Shown here piece by piece: positions 43,960-52,533 of a DNA stretch of 64,000 nt. This DNA comes from Gammaproteobacteria bacterium. GTDB lineage: Bacteria > Pseudomonadota > Gammaproteobacteria > Competibacterales > Competibacteraceae. A model generated the notes under the pieces. The model ran no database searches. It saw only the letters and a program-made list of their open reading frames with translations, and was not told where the DNA came from. How positions within the stretch are numbered: position 1 is the first letter of the stretch; the number at the start of each line of letters is the position of its first letter. The DNA lies in contig JACKNF010000011.1 of the NCBI GenBank assembly GCA_024234995.1, positions 52,063 through 116,062 on the forward strand, in the 5' to 3' direction. A program made the position numbers and the translations under genes.

Positions 43960-45023
43960 TCAGTTTTATCCAGAGGCAGCAACAGGGTAAAAATCGTCTC
44001 ACCAGGCCGGCTGACGCATTCAATCAGCCCGCCATGCTGGTTGATGATGCTCTGGGCGATCGATAAGCCCAAGCCTGTTCCATCAGGCCGACCGCTGATC
44101 ATGGGATAGAAGATTTGCTCCTGATGCTCAGGTGGAATGCCGGGGCCATCGTCGATGATATCCAGATGAGCCACCAGGCGGTGACGCTTGGCGCCGATGG
44201 TGTACTGGCGTTGTACGCGGGTACGCAAGCAGATGGTGCCTTGCTTACGCCCGCTTAACGCCTGCGCAGCGTTACGGACCACATTCAGGACCGCTTGAAT
44301 CAGCCGGTCTGCATCGCCCCACAATAGCGGAATGCTAGGATCATAATCCCGCTCGATGTGAATGCCGGGATTGGCTTCGACTTTTACCAGCGCGCAGACC
44401 CGCTCCAGGATTTCATGAATGCTGACCTCACTGTGGTTGGGTAATTGATTTGGGCCAAGCATCCGATCGACCAGATTGCGTAACCGGTCCGCCTCACCGA
44501 TGATGATGCTGGTGTACTCGCGCAATGCCGGATCTGGCAACTCCCGTTCTAATAACTGGGCCGCTCCGCGCAATCCGCCCAGAGGATTTTTGATCTCGTG
44601 GGCTAGATTGCGCACCAGCGCCCGCGTCGTGTGGTGCTGGGCCAGAATATGCTCCTCCCGGCTGATGCGTAGCCGCCAGTCCACCTGCCGCAGCTCCAGC
44701 AGTAATTCACCTGTGGGATCGCGTTCCTGTAACGGTGCAGCGGTGCAGTCTACGGTGACAACGCGGTCTGGTAGAAAGGTCAGTTGCAGTTCCCGTTCAA
44801 TGTAGGGATGGCCGCTCTCCAGACAGTGTTGTAACCCATTGATGAATGCTTTAGCGCCGATGATCAGCTCTGGCAGTGCCAGATTGCACGCTTTGCGGAA
44901 ACTGAGTTCAAGCAGTGTCTCAGCGGTCGGGTTCATGAACAATAACCGTAATTGCCGATCCAGCACCAGCACAGCGATGCTCAAACCTTCCACCACCCGG
45001 CGATAGTAGTCGTCTTTTAACAC
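43956..45023 (-). CDS. ntrB: Nitrogen regulation sensor kinase NtrB
   Basis: The 355-residue soluble kinase has an N-terminal PAS domain (about 5-120), HisKA with H142 (LAHEIKNPLGGLRGAAQLL) and HATPase with NVVRNAAQAL, DDGPGIP and GRPDGTGLGLSIAQSI. It phosphorylates and dephosphorylates NtrC under PII control. The start is GTG at 45023, with AGGAG ten bases upstream; no in-frame ATG is near. Promoter elements at 45059-45074 and 45149-45165 precede it. glnA, often the first gene of this operon, is not here; an asparagine-synthetase-like gene occupies the position upstream. Confidence 0.96.
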   Translation of the reverse strand: MLKDDYYRRVVEGLSIAVLVLDRQLRLLFMNPTAETLLELSFRKACNLALPELIIGAKAFINGLQHCLESGHPYIERELQLTFLPDRVVTVDCTAAPLQERDPTGELLLELRQVDWRLRISREEHILAQHHTTRALVRNLAHEIKNPLGGLRGAAQLLERELPDPALREYTSIIIGEADRLRNLVDRMLGPNQLPNHSEVSIHEILERVCALVKVEANPGIHIERDYDPSIPLLWGDADRLIQAVLNVVRNAAQALSGRKQGTICLRTRVQRQYTIGAKRHRLVAHLDIIDDGPGIPPEHQEQIFYPMISGRPDGTGLGLSIAQSIINQHGGLIECVSRPGETIFTLLLPLDKTE

Positions 45024-45058
45024 CTTGCATGGTCTCCTGGTGACTATGGAGTTGGCTT

Positions 45059-45074
45059 AGCAATAATTGAACCA
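45059..45074 (-). promoter_or_regulatory. Sigma-54 promoter of ntrBC
   Basis: The minus strand reads TGGTTCAATTATTGCT, matching TGGYRYRN4TTGCW at all but one defined position, with GG and GC ten bases apart. The implied start site is near 45049, leaving a leader of about 25 bases that contains the AGGAG ribosome site of ntrB. Confidence 0.72.
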
Positions 45075-45148
45075 ACTAGATTACTGCATTGGTTTCGCAC
45101 AAAAAACACGGATGCTCGGTGATATGATAGGTCGCTTTAGCGGGATGA

Positions 45149-45165
45149 TGCACTAAGATAGTGCA
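45149..45165 (-). promoter_or_regulatory. NtrC-binding dyad upstream of ntrB
   Basis: TGCACTAAGATAGTGCA is a perfect palindrome around a 3-base centre, extended to ATGCACTA/TAGTGCAT, and matches the TGCACY-N5-RGTGCA enhancer consensus. Its centre is about 108 bp upstream of the start site predicted from the sigma-54 promoter, as for a high-affinity site at E. coli glnAp2. Confidence 0.75.
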
Positions 45166-45203
45166 TATTATGCTTGTTTTGGCTTTAAAGGTGGAATAAT
45201 GCG

Positions 45204-46988
45204 TTAAGGAGCGATAGGTGCATCAACCATCTGCTCATGCCACAACAGAAAGGTCATGAGCATCCATAGCTTCAGGCCATGCCGCAAACCTGGAACACCT
45301 TCCATTTCATAGTTCAGCAGGCGTTCCACATAGTCTGGATTGAACAGGCCACCGCGCTGGATTTGCCGGCGGGACAGGAGTTTCTGTCCATAGCGGCGCA
45401 TGTCACTTTGGAACCAGAACCGCACCGGCACCATCATTCCCGATTTGGGCCGGGCGATAATCGGTTTGGGTACAAGGTCCTGCACGGCTTGCTTAAGCAC
45501 ACTTTTTTCTACTGCGCCTGCCAGTTTCACGCTTGGAGGGCAGAGCATGCTGGTTTCAATGATCCGCCGTGAGAACAGCGGCGGCAGCGCCAGCAAACCG
45601 TGGGCTGAACTCATTTTCTCGACTTTGACCAGAATCAGGTTGGCACCCTTAAGCCGGATGTTAATGCTCATCAATTTGTTGACGAAATCCTGCGGTTCGG
45701 GTTCACGGAAATACGGTTCCAGTAAGGCAATCAGGGCATCCTCGCCACCCGCTTCCCGTAGCAGTGCTGGGTCCAGCAATGCGCTGAGATCTTGATAACA
45801 ACGCTGAAAAGCGCGTAGATAATTGCGCTCTAGCCAACCGGTTGAGGGTTCGCCTGGCAAAGGGCCGTACAGCCGGGCCATCAGCATCGGAATATTTTTT
45901 GGACCGCCGAAACAGGGATCGCCGCCTTCGCCATTGAGCACGACATCTGCGGCCTGGGATGCTGCCTGCGCTAGCAAATAGTTGGGTACGGTCACGGGGT
46001 CGCCGATGGGGTCATCCAGCCGCCAAATGATTTCCCGTAATCGTTCCAGGAATCCATCGGGACGGATTTCCAGCCAGTGATGGTCTGTGTGATAGCGGTT
46101 TACCATCAGCTGGATAAATTCATTCTCACGGGCATACTCTGCGCCGAAGTGCGCGGAGAAAGTCGGGATGCGTGCTTCCGGCAATTGCTGGGCGGCAACC
46201 GCCAGGACGGCGCTGGAGTCGATACCGCCCGATAAAAATACGGCTGGCAATTTGTCCGGGCGCACCGCGAGGCATTCGGTTACTGATTGTTCCAAAGCGG
46301 TGCGCACCAGGGCGGGATAGTCTTGCACGATGCAGTTGGTCTCTGCGGCATACTTCTCGAAACGGAAATGCCGCTGCACCTGTGCCTGCCCATTGCGGAA
46401 ACACAGAAGGGAGCCGGGTTGTAATTCCTTGATCCCTTCAAACATTGTATCGGTGCCAGGAACGAAGCTGAAGCTGAGGTATTCCAGCAGCGCCCTAGCA
46501 CGCATTTGGCGGGGCAGGGCGGGTTCGGCAAACAATGCCTTAATCTCGCTAGCAAATAACAGGCGGTCATTGCACACTGTCCAATAGATCACCTTGACGC
46601 CAGCGGGATCACGTAACAGATAGAACGAACCGCCTAAATGCGCAGCCAGTACGAAACAGCCAGTCAGTGCGTTAAAAACGGGTTCAGGCGCAGGGCCGAG
46701 TTTCGCTAATAACCGGGCGGCCGGGACCATTGGCAGAGGATCTTGCGGGGTTACTTCATCCACGTTGAATAACACACCGCCGTAGCCAAGCAGATCACGG
46801 CCATGCTGGGCGAGTTGCGATGTCTGATTCCAGGTGGCGATGCCATGACCAATTTCCACACGATCACCGGTAATCGTTGTATCACCTGTGTGCTCCCAGC
46901 TTAGCGGACAACGATGGGCCAGCAACGCTGCCATGCGTGCTAGCAGACCGTCTGCTGGCGGCCCGCAGTAACCGAATAGGCAGGCCAT
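45204..46988 (-). CDS. Asparagine-synthetase-like protein with degenerate glutaminase domain
   Basis: The 594-residue protein has the AsnB layout. The C-terminal synthetase domain is intact: PP-loop FLSGGIDSSAVLAV (SGGIDS at 253-258), NGEGGDPCFGGPKN and KSGMMVPVRFWFQ. The N-terminal class II glutaminase domain looks decayed: the nucleophile Cys is at position 3 (MACLFGYCG) instead of 2, the RL(S/A)I motif is replaced by EIGHGIATW, and the NGEIYN loop reads GGVLFNVDE. ASEIKAL and LSFSFVPGTDTMFEGIKEL are kept. Ammonia-dependent amidation or a different adenylating role is therefore possible. It lies 181 bp before ntrB and 72 bp after the zinc-ribbon gene, same strand. Substrate unknown. Confidence 0.85.
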   Translation of the reverse strand: MACLFGYCGPPADGLLARMAALLAHRCPLSWEHTGDTTITGDRVEIGHGIATWNQTSQLAQHGRDLLGYGGVLFNVDEVTPQDPLPMVPAARLLAKLGPAPEPVFNALTGCFVLAAHLGGSFYLLRDPAGVKVIYWTVCNDRLLFASEIKALFAEPALPRQMRARALLEYLSFSFVPGTDTMFEGIKELQPGSLLCFRNGQAQVQRHFRFEKYAAETNCIVQDYPALVRTALEQSVTECLAVRPDKLPAVFLSGGIDSSAVLAVAAQQLPEARIPTFSAHFGAEYARENEFIQLMVNRYHTDHHWLEIRPDGFLERLREIIWRLDDPIGDPVTVPNYLLAQAASQAADVVLNGEGGDPCFGGPKNIPMLMARLYGPLPGEPSTGWLERNYLRAFQRCYQDLSALLDPALLREAGGEDALIALLEPYFREPEPQDFVNKLMSINIRLKGANLILVKVEKMSSAHGLLALPPLFSRRIIETSMLCPPSVKLAGAVEKSVLKQAVQDLVPKPIIARPKSGMMVPVRFWFQSDMRRYGQKLLSRRQIQRGGLFNPDYVERLLNYEMEGVPGLRHGLKLWMLMTFLLWHEQMVDAPIAP

Positions 46989-47005
46989 GCAGCTAGGAGA
47001 TGGCT

Positions 47006-47040
47006 TCCCTTTCCCTTTGATGGGAGAGGGTTAGGAGGAG
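47006..47040. repeat. Dispersed stem-loop repeat, copy between the zinc-ribbon and Asn-synthetase-like genes
   Basis: Arms TCCCTTTCCC-type and GGGAGAGGG with a TTTGAT loop are followed by TTAGGAGGAGG. It shares the stem plus G-rich tail with the copies at 3436 and 26282. It could also terminate transcription in the 72-bp gap. Confidence 0.45.
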
Positions 47041-47059
47041 GTCAATACTGATGACAGTG

Positions 47060-48076
47060 TCAGCCATAGTCGATTTCTACTTCAGTACCGCTGGCGCTTA
47101 GGGTCTCTGGGGTAAGCAGTAATGCTCCAGTAACGATGGCGGTGCTCAGTAGACTGAGCATGGGTTTTGGGCCAATGTAATCCAGGGGAACCCGATAGCC
47201 CGCCTGTAACCTTTTACTGGGATGACCGCCGAAAGCGCCACCGGTCCGGGAGGTATCCGTTGGTGTCCAGGGCAGGGAGGCATCGTGCTTAAGTGATGTG
47301 CTGGAGATTCCAAGATCAGCCAGACGTTGGCGAGCAAACTGCCATTCTGGATCTGCTGCCAGTTGCGTGGCGAGCGCGAACCCTTGCAGGGAGGCATCGT
47401 GAACGACGTGTACCGGGGTATCCGGGTAATTACGCAAAAATGCCTGACAGGCAGTAAATACCCCCTTAGGGTAACCGGTGCGGCTGACGACGGCCGCTTT
47501 GGCGGTCAGGTGAAAGCGATTACGAACCAGCATGTCGACCAGCTCATCCCGCTCCACCACTAAAATGCGTTCTGGCGCGTAGTGCGGGTCCAGAAAGTCT
47601 GCTGCCAGGGTTTGTTGCCGGAACGCTGTACCATCCGCCAGTCCGTTGATGGGGTGGATCTGGCGGTACTTGCTGACAATCTTGCAAGCTTTGCTGAAAG
47701 ACAACTTGCTTTTCCCGCGTTGGCCCAGCCAGATTGCCAAGGGCAGGATTACGGCAAACAGCAGTATTCCGCCAAGCCCGTTCCATTCACTGAATGCAAT
47801 CAGACCCGCGATGACACTTATGATTAGTGCAATCACACTGCAACCGGCAGGCCCCAGTGTTTTTTTGCGCCAAAGCCGGCAAATTTCTAGCGCGAGTTGG
47901 GTAGCGGTAAATGCATACTGCCCGTTGTCCGATAGGCGCTGAATAATTTGCCGTAAAGCCATATCGGTTATGTTGTCGTCTTTTTTACGGAAGACGAATT
48001 GATAATGGCATTTTTTACAGCGAGTACCATCCTTGTACTTCTGATCCTGTTTACACTCGGGACAACGCATTGGCAA
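47060..48076 (-). CDS. Zinc-ribbon membrane protein of unknown function
   Basis: I do not recognise the family of this 338-residue protein. It opens with a C4 zinc ribbon (C5, C8, C20, C23; RCPECK and CKKCHYQF), a helical segment of about 45 residues, two membrane helices (about 78-95 and 101-118), a soluble domain of about 180 residues and a C-terminal hydrophobic segment (about 305-321). The soluble domain has ILVVERDELVDML (E175) and PVHVVHDASLQGFALA (D227), a spacing of strand-Glu then strand-Asp that recalls a Toprim-like fold, though this is only an impression. It lies between gatB and the asparagine-synthetase-like gene, all on the minus strand. Confidence 0.7.
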   Translation of the reverse strand: MPMRCPECKQDQKYKDGTRCKKCHYQFVFRKKDDNITDMALRQIIQRLSDNGQYAFTATQLALEICRLWRKKTLGPAGCSVIALIISVIAGLIAFSEWNGLGGILLFAVILPLAIWLGQRGKSKLSFSKACKIVSKYRQIHPINGLADGTAFRQQTLAADFLDPHYAPERILVVERDELVDMLVRNRFHLTAKAAVVSRTGYPKGVFTACQAFLRNYPDTPVHVVHDASLQGFALATQLAADPEWQFARQRLADLGISSTSLKHDASLPWTPTDTSRTGGAFGGHPSKRLQAGYRVPLDYIGPKPMLSLLSTAIVTGALLLTPETLSASGTEVEIDYG

Positions 48077-48129
48077 ATCCTCTCTGCTATCGCTACCAGG
48101 ATGATTGCATGCCCGCAGAGTCTATCTCG

Positions 48130-49566
48130 TTAACCTTTCAACTTCTCCATCAATAACTCGTTCACCTGCTGCGGATTCGCTTTGCCTTTGGACAATTTCA
48201 TCACCTGGCCGACGAAGAAGCCGAACAATTTATCCTTACCAGCACGGTATTGAGCGAGTTGATCAGGATTGCCAGCCATCACATCATCAATTACTTTCTC
48301 AATCGCCGAAGTGTCAGTGATTTGCCGTAGACTGCGTTTTTCGATAATCGCATCAGCATCACCTTCGCCAGCCCACATTGCTTCGAAGACTTCCTTGGCA
48401 ATCTTGCCGGAAATGGTCCGGTCCTCAATCCGCCGCAGCAATCCAGCCAGCCGCACGGAATCCACCGGGCTGTCAGCGATATCTCGATTGTCTTTATTCA
48501 GGAACGCTGAAAAATCGCCCATCACCCAGTTCGCGCAGAGTTTCGGTTCACCACCCAGGGCGGCAACTGTTGCCTCGTAGTAGCCGGCTAAATCACGACT
48601 GACGGTCAATACGCTGGCATCGTAACCGGACAATCCATATTGCTCCATAAATCGTTGTTTCTTGGCGTCCGGTAATTCCGGTAATTCAGTACGGGCAGCA
48701 TTGATAAACGCTTCGTCTAGCACCAACGGCAGCAGATCAGGATCGGGGAAGTAGCGGTAATCGTTGGCTTCTTCTTTGCCGCGCATGGAGCGGGTTTCAC
48801 CCTTGTCCGGGTCATAGAGCCGGGTTTCCTGCACCACCGTGCCGCCGGATTCGATGAGGTCGATCTGTCGCTCGATTTCGAATTCGATCGCTCGTTCGAC
48901 AAAGCGGAAGGAGTTGAGATTCTTGATCTCAGCACGGGTGCCAAACTTTGGATCGCCCTTGGGCCGCACTGATACATTGGCATCGCAACGGAATGAGCCT
49001 TCTTGCATATTGCCGTCACAAATGCCGAGATAGACCACCAGTTGATGCAGCTTTTTCATATACGCTACGGCCTCTTTCGCCGAACGTAAATCCGGTTCGG
49101 AGACAATTTCCAGCAACGGCGTCCCGGCGCGGTTGAGGTCGATCCCGGATTGGCCTTGGAAGTCCTCGTGCAGCGACTTGCCGGCGTCTTCTTCCAGGTG
49201 AGCGCGGGTGATGCCAACTACTTTGCTGGAACCGTCCTCCAGGTCAATCGCCGTTTGTCCTTTTTGCACGATCGGCAGCTCATACTGGCTGATCTGGTAG
49301 CCTTTGGGCAGGTCGGGATAGAAATAATTCTTGCGGGCGAACACCGAACGGCGGGCTATTTCCGCGCCAATTGCTAGCCCGAACATCACTGCCATGCGTA
49401 CTACGTCCCGGTTCAGTACCGGCAGCACGCCTGGCATCCCGAGATCAATCGCGCACGCCTGTGTATTGGGTTCTACGCCATAACTGGTTGATGCACCAGA
49501 GAATATCTTGCTTTTAGTGGCAAGCTGAGCATGAATTTCCAGCCCGATCACTGTTTCCCATTTCAT
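48130..49566 (-). CDS. gatB: Aspartyl/glutamyl-tRNA amidotransferase subunit B
   Basis: GatB binds and activates misacylated Glu-tRNA-Gln or Asp-tRNA-Asn. The 478-residue protein has WETVIGLEIHAQLATKSKIFSGAS, LPKGYQISQYELPI, RAHLEEDAGKS, DLNRAGTPLLEIVSEPDL and GSFRCDANVSVRPKG, and a C-terminal YqeY-like domain (FVGQVMKLSKGKANPQQVNELLMEKL). Length is standard. It is the last gene of gatC-gatA-gatB. Confidence 0.97.
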   Translation of the reverse strand: MKWETVIGLEIHAQLATKSKIFSGASTSYGVEPNTQACAIDLGMPGVLPVLNRDVVRMAVMFGLAIGAEIARRSVFARKNYFYPDLPKGYQISQYELPIVQKGQTAIDLEDGSSKVVGITRAHLEEDAGKSLHEDFQGQSGIDLNRAGTPLLEIVSEPDLRSAKEAVAYMKKLHQLVVYLGICDGNMQEGSFRCDANVSVRPKGDPKFGTRAEIKNLNSFRFVERAIEFEIERQIDLIESGGTVVQETRLYDPDKGETRSMRGKEEANDYRYFPDPDLLPLVLDEAFINAARTELPELPDAKKQRFMEQYGLSGYDASVLTVSRDLAGYYEATVAALGGEPKLCANWVMGDFSAFLNKDNRDIADSPVDSVRLAGLLRRIEDRTISGKIAKEVFEAMWAGEGDADAIIEKRSLRQITDTSAIEKVIDDVMAGNPDQLAQYRAGKDKLFGFFVGQVMKLSKGKANPQQVNELLMEKLKG

Positions 49567-49599
49567 ATTATTGACTCTAAATATCTCGCTAAAAACGGA

Positions 49600-51051
49600 T
49601 TAAAAACCGGCTGGCACGCGCTCGTGCCAATCCGTCACCTGCTGGTAGCGATGCGCGACGTTTAACAACCGGTCCTCGGCGAAATAATTGCCAATCAATT
49701 GCAAACCCACGGGCCGCTGACCGGCGAAGCCCACCGGTAGCGACAGTCCCGGTAATCCGGCCAGATTCACCGCAATTGTGTAAATATCCGACAGATACAT
49801 GGTGATGGGATCATCGGCCTTTTCGCCGAGATTGAAGGCTGCCGTTGGTGAAGTCGGTCCCATAATCACATCCACCTGCTCGAACGCGCGCCGGAAATCA
49901 TCACTGATCAAGCGCCGGATCTGCTGCGCCTTCAAGTAGTAGGCATCATAATACCCGGCGGACAAGGCAAAGGTGCCGACCAGGATGCGGCGTGTGACTT
50001 CAGCGCCGAAACCCTCGCCACGCGAACGGGTGTACAGATCCAGTAAATCCTTAGGATTCTCGCAGCGGTGACCGTAGCGCACGCCATCGAAGCGGGCCAG
50101 ATTGGAGGAGCACTCCGCTGGAGCCACTACATAATAGGCTGGAATCGCTAATTGGCTGTTCGGCAGGCTAATCTCTACCGGTTCCGCGCCCAGTTTCCGG
50201 TATTCAGCAATCGCCGCTTCTACGGCTTGAGCCACTTGACGATCCAGCCCTTCGCCGAAATATTCTTTTGGCAGACCAATTTTCAATCCGGCCAAGGGTT
50301 GGTTAAGCGCCGCAACATAATCAGGCACAGCCCGGTCGACGCATGTTGAATCCCGCGGGTCAAAACCGGCCATTGCGCCCAGCAGTAAGGCACAGTCTTC
50401 AGCAGTGCGCGCCATCGGTCCGCCCTGATCGAGACTGGAGGCATAAGCGATCATTCCCCAGCGCGACACCCGGCCATAAGTCGGTTTAAGGCCGGTGATT
50501 CCGCAGAGTGCCGCCGGTTGCCGGATTGATCCGCCCGTGTCAGTGCCCGTCGCGCCCGGCGTCAACCGCGCCGCAACCGCAGCGGCCGATCCGCCCGAGG
50601 AACCTCCAGGCACAGCGTCCAGATCCCAAGGGTTGCGCACCGGGCCATAGAAACTCGTTTCATTGGATGAGCCCATAGCGAATTCATCCATGTTGGTTTT
50701 GCCCAGCATCACCGTGCCAGCCGCGTTGAGCTTTTCAACGACCGTGGCGTTATAGGGCGCAATGAAGCGATCCAGCATCCGCGAACCGCAGGATGTGCGG
50801 ATTCCATCAGTGCAGAAGATATCCTTGTGGGCGATGGGAATGCCAGTGAGCGGTACGGCCTCACCTTGCTGGCGGCGTCTATCTGCAGCGCGGGCCTGGG
50901 CAAGAGCGGATCCGGCAGTAATCGTAATAAAGGCGTTCAATTGCGGATTGAACTGCTCGACGCGCTCTAGCAAAGCACGCGTCAATTCTTCGCTACTGAA
51001 CTCGCCGGCGGCGAGACCGGCGCTAATTTGGGCAATGGTCTTATCGTGCAT
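49600..51051 (-). CDS. gatA: Aspartyl/glutamyl-tRNA amidotransferase subunit A
   Basis: GatA is the glutaminase of the GatCAB complex. The 483-residue amidase-signature protein shows the catalytic Lys (GIPIAHKDIFC), the cis-Ser and nucleophile Ser blocks (GGSSGGSAAAVAA and GTDTGGSIRQPAALCGI), and LKPTYGRVSRWGMIAYASSLDQ. It lies 20 bp after gatC and 33 bp before gatB. Confidence 0.97.
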   Translation of the reverse strand: MHDKTIAQISAGLAAGEFSSEELTRALLERVEQFNPQLNAFITITAGSALAQARAADRRRQQGEAVPLTGIPIAHKDIFCTDGIRTSCGSRMLDRFIAPYNATVVEKLNAAGTVMLGKTNMDEFAMGSSNETSFYGPVRNPWDLDAVPGGSSGGSAAAVAARLTPGATGTDTGGSIRQPAALCGITGLKPTYGRVSRWGMIAYASSLDQGGPMARTAEDCALLLGAMAGFDPRDSTCVDRAVPDYVAALNQPLAGLKIGLPKEYFGEGLDRQVAQAVEAAIAEYRKLGAEPVEISLPNSQLAIPAYYVVAPAECSSNLARFDGVRYGHRCENPKDLLDLYTRSRGEGFGAEVTRRILVGTFALSAGYYDAYYLKAQQIRRLISDDFRRAFEQVDVIMGPTSPTAAFNLGEKADDPITMYLSDIYTIAVNLAGLPGLSLPVGFAGQRPVGLQLIGNYFAEDRLLNVAHRYQQVTDWHERVPAGF

Positions 51052-51071
51052 AGTGGCGGATAGAAAAATAA

Positions 51072-51362
51072 TTATTCAATAACCTTCGGCACCAAGTACA
51101 ATCCGGCTTCGGTCCGGGGTGCAATTGCTTGAAAATAATCGCGATAGTTGGTCTCGCTAATCTCGTCAGGACGCAGGCGTTGCGCCATGTCCAGCGGATG
51201 GGCCATCGGCGTGACACCGGTGGTGTCTACGGCATTCATCTGCTCGACCAGTTCTAGAATAGCCGACAAGTTGCTGGCGTAGGCAGGTGCATCTTCTTCG
51301 CGGATGGCGAGCCGCGCCAGATGAGCAATCTTAGCGACTTCAGCAGTTCCCAAGGGCGTCAT
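51072..51362 (-). CDS. gatC: Aspartyl/glutamyl-tRNA amidotransferase subunit C
   Basis: The 96-residue GatC has the helical N-terminus EVAKIAHLARLAIREEDAPAYASNLSAILELVEQM and the family C-terminus LRPDEISETNYRDYFQAIAPRTEAGLYLVPKVIE. The ATG at 51362 has AGGAG nine bases upstream; the open frame runs back to 51407 without similarity. It is the first gene of gatCAB, divergent from mreB with a 118-bp intergenic region. Confidence 0.95.
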   Translation of the reverse strand: MTPLGTAEVAKIAHLARLAIREEDAPAYASNLSAILELVEQMNAVDTTGVTPMAHPLDMAQRLRPDEISETNYRDYFQAIAPRTEAGLYLVPKVIE

Positions 51363-51480
51363 GCAAATTTTCTCCTTGCAGCGGATTCGGACACGCAACC
51401 CTATCATAATTTGTCGGCTTGCTCCTAACTCCCCTGCTTGTTAGCATTAGCCCCTTTTGACGCACTGGACTTTCGACAAC

Positions 51481-52530
51481 ATGTTCAAATGGTTGCGCGG
51501 CAAGTTTTCCAACGATCTTTCGATCGATTTAGGGACTGCTAACACATTGATTTACGTTCGGGGGGCGGGCATTGTTCTCAACGAACCCTCGGTGGTTGCC
51601 ATCAATCAGGACCCGGTGCGCGGGGTCCGGACCATTGCGGCAGTCGGCACTGACGCCAAGCGGATGCTGGGCCGCACGCCCAACAATCTTTCGACCATCC
51701 GGCCAATGAAAGATGGGGTGATCGCTGACTTTACTGTCACCGAGAAGATGCTCCAGCATTTCATCCGCAAGGTGCATGCCCGCAAATTTTTCAATCCCAG
51801 CCCGCGGGTGCTGGTCAGCGTTCCTTGTGGCTCCACCCAAGTAGAGCGGCGGGCGATTCGTGAATCAGCGATGGGTGCCGGCGCCCGGGTAGTTTATCTT
51901 ATCCCAGAACCCATGGCCGCCGCGATTGGCGCAGGTGTTCCGGTCGAGGAAGCGCGTGGCGCGATGGTGCTGGATATTGGGGGCGGCACTTCAGAAGTGG
52001 CGGTTATCTCGCTCAATGGCATTGTTTACGCAGGTGCGGTGCGCACGGGCGGCGACCGGTTCGATGAGGCGATCATTAACTACGTGCGCCGCAACTTCGG
52101 AGTATTGATTGGCGAACCGACGGCTGAACGGATCAAACACGAAATTGGCAGCGCCTACCCCACGAGTGAGGTCCGCGAAATTGAAATCAAGGGCCGCAAT
52201 CTGGCCGAGGGCGTACCGCGCAGTTTCACCCTCAACAGCAATGAAATTCTGGAGGCCCTGCAGGAACCGCTGTCGACAATTGTTGGCTCGGTAAAAATGG
52301 CATTGGAGGCGACTCCGCCGGAACTGGCCGCTGATGTTGCCGAACGTGGCATTGTGCTCACCGGTGGCGGGGCGTTGATGCGCGATATTGACCGGTTGAT
52401 TATTGAAGAAACCGGTCTGAACGTCGTTATTGCCGAAGATCCGTTGACCTGCGTAGCCCGTGGTGGTGGCCGGGTACTGGAACTGATCGCCAAAGACGAA
52501 CGCGCTGTCGATGCTTTTGCTATTGAATAG
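51481..52530 (+). CDS. mreB: Rod-shape-determining actin homologue MreB
   Basis: MreB polymerises at the inner membrane and directs the elongation machinery. The 349-residue protein has the N-terminal amphipathic segment MFKWLRGKF, phosphate-1 SIDLGTANTLIYVRG, phosphate-2 MVLDIGGGTSEVAVISL, and the adenosine motif GIVLTGGGALMRDID. The ATG at 51481 is chosen to start at the membrane-binding helix; a TTG at 51457 would add eight residues. mreC, mreD, mrdA and rodA follow as one run. Confidence 0.97.
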   Translation: MFKWLRGKFSNDLSIDLGTANTLIYVRGAGIVLNEPSVVAINQDPVRGVRTIAAVGTDAKRMLGRTPNNLSTIRPMKDGVIADFTVTEKMLQHFIRKVHARKFFNPSPRVLVSVPCGSTQVERRAIRESAMGAGARVVYLIPEPMAAAIGAGVPVEEARGAMVLDIGGGTSEVAVISLNGIVYAGAVRTGGDRFDEAIINYVRRNFGVLIGEPTAERIKHEIGSAYPTSEVREIEIKGRNLAEGVPRSFTLNSNEILEALQEPLSTIVGSVKMALEATPPELAADVAERGIVLTGGGALMRDIDRLIIEETGLNVVIAEDPLTCVARGGGRVLELIAKDERAVDAFAIE

Positions 52531-52533
52531 CCG

